A DNA stretch of 26,870 nt from CAZPEV01 sp964585635. Lineage in GTDB: Bacteria > Zixibacteria > MSB-5A5 > GN15 > JAAZOE01. Of the stretch, positions 22,311-26,870 are shown piece by piece. Where the stretch lies: contig CAZPEV010000024.1 in NCBI GenBank assembly GCA_964585635.1, forward strand, positions 1-26,870, in the 5' to 3' direction. Positions within the stretch are counted from its first letter, which is position 1. Each line of letters starts with the position of its first letter. The position numbers and the translations under genes are program-made. The notes under the pieces were generated by a model that made no database searches, was not told where the DNA came from, and saw only the letters and a list, made by a program, of their open reading frames with translations.

Positions 22311-22787
22311 ATGACTTCTGAAGAACGCCGCACATTAATCGACAAAATCGTTGCTCTGCCGGCCAAGGTGGAAGCGACGATCAAGGGAATGAGTGACACC
22401 CAGCTTGATACGCCGTACGGCGAAGGGAAATGGACCCCCCGCCAGGTTGTGCATCACCTGGCCGATGGGCATATCAATGCCTTTTGCCGTTTCAAGCTGA
22501 TTCTGACCGAGGATCACCCGACAATCAAGCCGTACAATCAGGACCTCTGGGCGAAGTTGCCGGATACGGTATCGGCGCCGGTTGAGCCGTCGCTTCAGAT
22601 TATACGAGGGGTGCATGACCGTTGGAGCCGGCTGCTGCGGAGTATCCCGGAGTCGAACTGGAGCCGTTCGGCGCATCATTCGGAGCGGGGCGAGGTGACG
22701 CTGGATGCTTTGCTGACGATCTATGCGGGTCACGGCGAGAAGCATGTCGGGCAGATAATGGCGCTGCGGACGCGCCAGGGGTGGTGA
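22311..22787 (+). CDS. DinB/YfiT-like putative metal-dependent enzyme
   Basis: 158 residues, four-helix DinB superfamily, YfiT branch (bacillithiol or thiol transferase-like). Likely metal ligands: His in VVHHLADGHINAFCRFKL (about residue 47), and two His in YAGHGEKHVGQIM (about 143 and 147). GKWTPRQVVHHLADGH and the final HVGQIMALR are characteristic of YfiT proteins. The substrate is unknown: DNA-damage, thiol-transfer and hydrolase roles have all been assigned in this superfamily. Start ATG 22311 has AAGGA 8 bases upstream. The gene is convergent with the AlkD-like gene 41 bp downstream, and no terminator hairpin was seen between them. Confidence 0.85.
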   Translation: MTSEERRTLIDKIVALPAKVEATIKGMSDTQLDTPYGEGKWTPRQVVHHLADGHINAFCRFKLILTEDHPTIKPYNQDLWAKLPDTVSAPVEPSLQIIRGVHDRWSRLLRSIPESNWSRSAHHSERGEVTLDALLTIYAGHGEKHVGQIMALRTRQGW

Positions 22788-22828
22788 GCTGAGCCATTAC
22801 CTGAATGGCGAGGATGGTCTCGTAGCCG

Positions 22829-23494
22829 CTACCAATCCTTTTTCATGGCCTCTGACTTCCAGTCGACCGGCATCTTTTCGATGGCGTAGCGCAGGGCCGT
22901 GCGGGGCATGTCCCGCTTGTGGGCCATGACATAGTCGAAAACCTCCCGCGGAAAGCGATTGGCCGCCTCCTTGAGCATCCAGCCGTACCCTTTCTGCACC
23001 TTGTCGTCGCCGTCGATCAGCAGGAGATCGGCGCGCTGAAAGATATCCGGCAGAGCCTCCCCCCGCCTCACCGAATAGATCAGCGTCACCGCTGAGGCCC
23101 GCCGCATCCAGCGATTGGATGACACCGCCCACTTCTCCGTGCGCGGGATCAGCTCGGGAAAGCGAAGGAGAAACGGCCCCAGTATGTGCAGACAGAAGTC
23201 ATCGCAGCTGTCCCAGCCGGTGACATAGGTTTTCAGCCACAACTCCAGGCGCCTAAAATCAGCGGGATCGAAACGGTCTATTATCCGCCCGGCCCATTGA
23301 AAGGGGATGGCGGTGTTGCCGCTGTCCAGCAATTGCTCGCAGGCACGGAAAAACTTGTGTCTGGGCAATGGCCTGATCTGAGCAAACATCCGCTTGGCCA
23401 CCGCCCGGATGTCGGCCGTGACCAGCTTCCCCTTGGCCGCTCTGATTTGTTCATATTCGGTCCGGACCGTTCGGACCAGGATTGGTGCTTCCAT
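22829..23494 (-). CDS. AlkD-like DNA alkylation repair protein (HEAT-like repeats)
   Basis: 221 residues, all-helical, of the AlkC/AlkD superfamily, which removes alkylated purines by wrapping DNA in HEAT-like repeats. Visible elements: EYEQIRAAKG near the N-terminus, HKFFRACEQLLDSGNTAIPF, then TGWDSCDDFCLHILGPFLL, and SNRWMRRASAVTLIY with the expected catalytic-region Trp-Asp. The C-terminus VQKGYGWMLKEAANRFPREV, then RTALRYAIEKMP is the usual last repeat. The start is ATG 23492-23494; the SD is weak. It is convergent with DinB-like, and a MarR gene is just upstream on the same strand (55 bp). Confidence 0.8.
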   Translation of the reverse strand: MEAPILVRTVRTEYEQIRAAKGKLVTADIRAVAKRMFAQIRPLPRHKFFRACEQLLDSGNTAIPFQWAGRIIDRFDPADFRRLELWLKTYVTGWDSCDDFCLHILGPFLLRFPELIPRTEKWAVSSNRWMRRASAVTLIYSVRRGEALPDIFQRADLLLIDGDDKVQKGYGWMLKEAANRFPREVFDYVMAHKRDMPRTALRYAIEKMPVDWKSEAMKKDW

Positions 23495-23549
23495 CTCATG
23501 CCTGCCTTGACTAAGCGGTTATGCCATCCAAGGATAATATCCCCCGTCT

Positions 23550-24008
23550 CTAGCGCGAGAGCATGTCGAGAAACTGCCGTTTTTCTTCATCGGTGTACCG
23601 ATTCCACAAAAGATCCAAAAATCGGGCCGTGATCTCCGATAGGCGCCGGGCGGCCCTGGTTCCCTCGACAGTCAGCTTGACCTCCGCCTGCCGCCGGTCG
23701 GCGCGACTGCGGGCGCGAATGATGATTCCCTTCTTCTCCAGCCGATCCAGCGTCCGGGTGACGTTGGCGTGCGGCCAACTGAGCTGCTCGCCGATCTGCC
23801 GCACCGAAAGCCCCCCGCCCGCAGCGGCCAGGATATCGATGACCGCCGCCTGCTCCGGCGTGGCGCCCGAGCCGCCGCGGGGGACGGCTCCGCGCGGCGC
23901 CGCCTGGCGGGGTTCCGCCTCCTTGAGCAGCCGCCGCAGGAGTTGACGGCGATGGGACCACAGCGCTTGCAGGGCATTATCCAAAAGGCTATTGCGATCA
24001 TCGGGCAT
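23550..24008 (-). CDS. MarR-family transcriptional regulator
   Basis: 152 residues from ATG 24006-24008. A winged helix-turn-helix is evident: ATPEQAAVIDILAAAGGGLS, then RQIGEQLSWPHANVTRTLDR, LEKKGIIIRARSRADRRQAE (recognition helix and the Asp-Arg-Arg wing), and a C-terminal dimer helix. An Arg/Pro-rich linker (about residues 30-55, EPRQAAPRGAVPRGGSG) is unusual. The frame opens 8 codons earlier at a TTG that overlaps the -10, which excludes it. There is no SD; the promoter places transcription at or next to the ATG, so the mRNA is probably leaderless. It is divergent from ino1, with an operator-like 10-mer in its own promoter and another upstream of ino1, which suggests autoregulation and control of ino1. 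Confidence 0.9.
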   Translation of the reverse strand: MPDDRNSLLDNALQALWSHRRQLLRRLLKEAEPRQAAPRGAVPRGGSGATPEQAAVIDILAAAGGGLSVRQIGEQLSWPHANVTRTLDRLEKKGIIIRARSRADRRQAEVKLTVEGTRAARRLSEITARFLDLLWNRYTDEEKRQFLDMLSR

Positions 24009-24015
24009 CAAGGAA

Positions 24016-24044
24016 TATATATGTACATACAATTAATCTGTCAA
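24016..24044 (-). promoter_or_regulatory. marR promoter with operator-like sequence in the spacer
   Basis: On the minus strand TTGACA (24039-24044), a 17-bp spacer, TATATA (24016-24021); expected start about 24009, next to ATG 24008. The spacer contains TGTATGTACA (24022-24031), a near-palindrome which recurs at 24200-24209. A repressor bound there would block RNA polymerase. Confidence 0.7.
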
Positions 24045-24199
24045 TATAAAATATCCTCACCCATTAAACCATTGTCGATCGGCAATTGAGGCCATAAACA
24101 TATTGCCCCATAACGAAATAGGGCATCAATCGGGATCGCGCGGCCCGGCCTGAAGAAGGAAATGGCGGGCAAAAATGGAGAACGGCCGATCATATTGCA

Positions 24200-24209
24200 T
24201 GTATGTACA
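24200..24209 (+). promoter_or_regulatory. Second copy of the TGTATGTACA motif, upstream of the ino1 promoter
   Basis: TGTATGTACA on the plus strand, identical to the minus-strand motif in the marR promoter, with a similar A/T-rich flank (AATTATTA here, ATATATA there). It lies 23 bp upstream of the ino1 -35. Confidence 0.5.
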
Positions 24210-24232
24210 ATTATTATTTTCAGGCTTTTTCG

Positions 24233-24260
24233 TTGATTTTTTGGAGGCTCGGGGTATATT
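24233..24260 (+). promoter_or_regulatory. ino1 promoter
   Basis: TTGATT (24233-24238), a 16-bp spacer, then TATATT (24255-24260), giving transcription near 24267 and a leader of about 48 nt. Confidence 0.65.
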
Positions 24261-24314
24261 GCCGACCGCGGTACGCGAGACAACAACAACTTTAGTATAG
24301 ATAAGGAGCGTGTC

Positions 24315-25505
24315 ATGGGTAAGCTGCGAGTAGCCATCATCGGCGTCGGCAACTGCGCGTCGTCGTTTGTGCAGGGCGTGCATTTCTATCGCAACGCCAA
24401 GGATGACGATCTGGTCCCCGGATTGATGCATGTCAATCTGGGCGGATATCATATTTCCGACATCGAGTTTTCGGCGGCGATCGATATCGATGCCAACAAG
24501 GTCGGCAAGGATTTGGCCGAGGCGATCTATACCTGGCCGAACAACACCTATAAGTTCTGCGAAGTGCCGAAGACCGGCATAATCGTCAAGCGCGGCATGA
24601 CCCACGACGGGTTGGGCAAATACCTGAGCAAGATCATCAAGAAGGCGCCCGGCGACACGGTCGATATCGTCAAGCTCCTGAAGGAAACCAAGACCGACGT
24701 GGTGGTCAACTATTTGCCGGTTGGATCCGAGGAGGCGACCAAATGGTACGTGGAGCAGATTCTGCTGGCCGGGTGCGGCTTTGTCAACTGCATCCCGGTG
24801 TTTATCGCCCGGGAGCAATATTGGCAGCGGCGCTTCGAGGAGAAAGGGCTGCCGGTGATCGGCGATGATGTCAAATCGCAGGTGGGAGCCACGATCGTCC
24901 ATCGCATCCTCACCCGCCTGTTCCGCGAGCGCGGGGTCAAGCTGGAGCGGACCAGCCAGTTGAACGTCGGCGGCAACACCGATTTTCTCAACATGCTGGA
25001 GCGGGAGCGGCTGGAATCGAAGAAAATCTCGAAGACCAACGCCGTCACCAGCCAGCTCGATTATGAAATAGCACCCAAGAACATTCATATCGGCCCGTCC
25101 GATTATGTCGAGTGGCTCGATGACCGCAAGTGGGCCTATATTCGGATGGAGGGGACGACCTTCGGCAATGTGCCGCTCAACATGGAGTTCAAGCTCGAAG
25201 TCTGGGACAGCCCCAATTCGGCCGGGGTCGTTATCGACGCCGTCCGTTGCTGCAAGCTGGCGCTGGACAACGGGCTGAAAGGGGCGCTGTTGGCGCCGTC
25301 GGCCTATTTCAAGAAGTCGCCGCCGGTGCAATACACCGACGCCGAGGCCCACGACATGGTCGAGGAGTTCATCCGCAAGTACGGTCGCCGGAAAACGGCC
25401 CCGGCCTCGACCCGGAAGCTGGTGCTCAAAAGCCCGACGGCCAAGGCGTCGTCGACCACCAAACGGACATCCGCCCGCAAGAAAAAAGTTGCTGAAATGG
25501 CCTGA
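24315..25505 (+). CDS. ino1: myo-inositol-1-phosphate synthase
   Basis: 396 residues. The enzyme turns glucose 6-phosphate into inositol 1-phosphate with NAD, the first step towards inositol lipids or soluble inositol compounds. The Rossmann glycine motif is VAIIGVGNCASSFVQG (residues 6-21). The catalytic-domain signature is seen as GDDVKSQVGATIVHRILTRL, then QLNVGGNTDFLNM, ERERLESKKISKT, and DSPNSAGVVIDAVRCCKLAL. The length to about residue 360 fits the bacterial/archaeal short form. Beyond it a 35-residue Lys/Ala/Ser/Thr-rich tail (RKTAPASTRK to ARKKKVAEMA) is added, which is unusual. The start ATG 24315 has AAGGAG 7 bases upstream. Divergent from marR; closed by a strong terminator. Confidence 0.95.
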   Translation: MGKLRVAIIGVGNCASSFVQGVHFYRNAKDDDLVPGLMHVNLGGYHISDIEFSAAIDIDANKVGKDLAEAIYTWPNNTYKFCEVPKTGIIVKRGMTHDGLGKYLSKIIKKAPGDTVDIVKLLKETKTDVVVNYLPVGSEEATKWYVEQILLAGCGFVNCIPVFIAREQYWQRRFEEKGLPVIGDDVKSQVGATIVHRILTRLFRERGVKLERTSQLNVGGNTDFLNMLERERLESKKISKTNAVTSQLDYEIAPKNIHIGPSDYVEWLDDRKWAYIRMEGTTFGNVPLNMEFKLEVWDSPNSAGVVIDAVRCCKLALDNGLKGALLAPSAYFKKSPPVQYTDAEAHDMVEEFIRKYGRRKTAPASTRKLVLKSPTAKASSTTKRTSARKKKVAEMA

Positions 25506-25520
25506 GATATTTTGTAGCTT

Positions 25521-25550
25521 AAAGGCGGCCTTCCACGGCCGCCTTTTTTT
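25521..25550 (+). terminator. Rho-independent terminator of ino1
   Basis: AAAGGCGGCC / GGCCGCCTTT with loop TTCCAC and seven T, 15 bp after the ino1 stop. The T-run ends 5 bp before the tmk ATG. Confidence 0.95.
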
Positions 25551-25555
25551 GTGTT

Positions 25556-26194
25556 ATGAAGAAGCATCGCGGCATATTGATCACCTTCGAGGGAATCGAC
25601 GGGTGCGGCAAGTCGACCCAGGCGCGCAAGCTGTGCGCCCATCTCCGCGCCCAGAGGCACGATGTCCTGTTGGTCCGCGAGCCGGGCGGAACGCCGGCCT
25701 CGGAGAAGATCCGTCGCGTATTGCTCGATCGCGGCCTGGCGATCTCCCCCAAGGCTGAACTTCTGCTCTACGAGGCCGCCCGGGCGCATCTGACGGAAAC
25801 GGTTATCGGCCCGGCCTTGAAGGCCGGACGGATCGTCATCTGCGACCGCTATTTTGATTCCACGACCGCCTATCAGGGGTATGGCCGAGGCTTGAATATG
25901 GCCCTGATCGGCCGGCTCAATCGCGTCGCATCGCTGAACATCACTCCTGATATGACCTTTGTGTTCGACGTCGATTACGATACCTCTTGCGCTCGTCGGG
26001 GGAGCCGTCCCGATCGACTGGAGGGGGAAAAGCGGGCCTTCTTCGAACGGGTCCGGCGCGGATTTCGCTCTCTGGGCCGCCTGTGGCGGGTGGTCATGCT
26101 CGACGGCCGCCAAGACAAGGCGCTCGTCTTCGGTCAGGTGCTCAAACGCGCCGAGGGACTGATCCGCAGAAGGACGCGAACCCATGCCGGATAA
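25556..26194 (+). CDS. tmk: Thymidylate kinase
   Basis: 212 residues. Phosphorylates dTMP to dTDP. The P-loop GIDGCGKST (about residues 13-21), REPGGTPAS, the DRY motif CDRYFDSTTAYQGYGRG (about 98-114) and an arginine-rich lid (RRGSRPDRLEGEKRAFFERV) are present. The TMK family is clear. ATG 25556 is the only possible start: no GTG/TTG lies between it and the in-frame TAA at 25520. It lies 5 bp after the T-run of the ino1 terminator, so no SD is available unless read-through occurs, and no promoter fits just upstream. Expression must come through terminator read-through or a promoter that was missed. It overlaps the next gene by 11 bp. Confidence 0.93.
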   Translation: MKKHRGILITFEGIDGCGKSTQARKLCAHLRAQRHDVLLVREPGGTPASEKIRRVLLDRGLAISPKAELLLYEAARAHLTETVIGPALKAGRIVICDRYFDSTTAYQGYGRGLNMALIGRLNRVASLNITPDMTFVFDVDYDTSCARRGSRPDRLEGEKRAFFERVRRGFRSLGRLWRVVMLDGRQDKALVFGQVLKRAEGLIRRRTRTHAG

Positions 26195-26870
26195 GAAGGA
26201 AGTGGTCGTCGGCTTCGTCTCGGCGGCGGTGATCCTCATTACCCTCTTCATCACCGGCGCGACTATCAAGGACGACCCGGTGCTTCATCAGGCCATGACC
26301 TTCGGCATCCTCGCCCGCCAGATTTCCTCCGTTTATCCGTTTCCGGTCGAGCGGACGGGCATGTTCGACCGGGCGGAGCAGTCGATGATGGATCTGCTGG
26401 ATCCCTTCTCCTTCCGCATGGCCGGGCGGGAATTCGACAATCTACTGGAGGAATCCACCGGCGAATACGGCGGCATCGGGATCAGCGTCATCGCGCGCGA
26501 TACGGCCCTGATGATTATGTCAGTGCACGAAGAGGGACCGGGATATGCCGCCGGCCTGAAGACCGGCGATTTCATCATCGCCATCGACGGCCGCCCGGTG
26601 GCGCGCGACAATCCCGCCGTGGCCATCAACGCCATCCGCGGAAGACCCGGCACGACCCTGCAGTTGACCGTCTATCGGCCGGCGCTGAACGATACCCTGC
26701 CGCTCAGTCTCACGCGCGATATCATCAAACTTGAACACGTTATCTATGCCGGGGTCACCGGCGACAGCCTGGCCTATATCCGGATGGCCGATTTCGAGGC
26801 CGGGGCGACCGAACAGTTGAAGGAAGCGGTAACCGAGCTGGAGGCGAAACAGCCACTCGGATATATCATC
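26184..26870 (+). CDS. S41-family C-terminal processing protease (CtpA/Prc-like), 3'-truncated by the window
   Basis: 229 codons from ATG 26184, open to the window end; the catalytic serine-lysine part is outside. An N-terminal anchor is at about residues 7-28 (VVVGFVSAAVILITLFITGA). A helical region and a linker precede the PDZ domain at about 90-180, whose carboxylate-binding loop is seen as GEYGGIGISVIARDTALMIM, then SVHEEGPGYAAGLKTGDFII, AIDGRPV. The start of the S41 core follows (GDSLAYIRMADFEAGATEQL). The GIG-I motif, AGLKTGD and AYIRM steps are the typical order of CtpA-type proteases that act in the periplasm. It overlaps tmk by 11 bp in another frame, so the two are probably translated from one mRNA. 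Confidence 0.88.
   Translation, partial: MPDKKEVVVGFVSAAVILITLFITGATIKDDPVLHQAMTFGILARQISSVYPFPVERTGMFDRAEQSMMDLLDPFSFRMAGREFDNLLEESTGEYGGIGISVIARDTALMIMSVHEEGPGYAAGLKTGDFIIAIDGRPVARDNPAVAINAIRGRPGTTLQLTVYRPALNDTLPLSLTRDIIKLEHVIYAGVTGDSLAYIRMADFEAGATEQLKEAVTELEAKQPLGYII

Overview
The window looks like a piece of a metagenome-assembled or draft genome from a Gram-negative bacterium, probably a lineage of the FCB superphylum such as candidate phylum Zixibacteria. This placement is inference, based on a secreted protease ending in a two-loop dockerin-like module, a PEP-CTERM protein, a DUF5686-type outer-membrane barrel with a carboxypeptidase-regulatory domain, a TPR-sigma54 activator, a DUF6125-like protein, and intergenic regions full of G/C-rich hairpin repeats. 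A run of 10 Ns marks a scaffold join. The standard code with TAA, TAG and TGA stops is used throughout.

Layout. 1-4347 (minus strand) is a housekeeping block, lon > engB > purA, with engB and purA overlapping by ATGA; purA carries an in-frame TAG where the family has a glutamate. 4526-4687 holds two tandem tRNA-Lys genes (TTT and CTT) behind a consensus promoter. 4856-7632 is a two-gene operon: a small secreted D/H/G-rich protein followed 5 bp later by a TPR + sigma54 AAA+ + Fis-HTH activator that is split only by the N gap. A terminator and two identical palindromes follow. 8285-9092 is an A/T-rich two-gene unit, a Panacea-domain (SocA-like) antitoxin overlapping a 92-residue unknown protein, so probably a toxin-antitoxin module acquired by transfer. 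9093-10030 is mostly repeats. 10035-12695 encodes a DUF6125-like protein, an M24 aminopeptidase-like protein and a Nudix hydrolase. 12995-16445 encodes a PEP-CTERM protein and the DUF5686-type barrel. 16446-17220 is a second repeat array in the opposite orientation. 17338-19473 is a secreted dockerin-tagged zinc metalloprotease broken by an in-frame TAA. After a MITE-like element come a flavin reductase, a C1 peptidase, a peptide deformylase and a DinB/YfiT-like protein (plus), then AlkD-like and MarR genes (minus). The marR gene is divergent from ino1 (inositol-1-phosphate synthase). A strong terminator separates ino1 from tmk, which overlaps an S41 protease gene running off the window end.

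Most interesting points: the Panacea toxin-antitoxin pair with an unrecognised partner; the secreted-peptide plus TPR-activator operon, which formally resembles a peptide/receptor pair; the marR promoter with an operator-like 10-mer in its spacer, repeated upstream of ino1, and an apparently leaderless start; a composite dispersed repeat family in four copies; twin TTCGTA-N6-TACGAA palindromes; two genes interrupted by single in-frame stops; and an N gap that the sequence itself shows to be a false gap.
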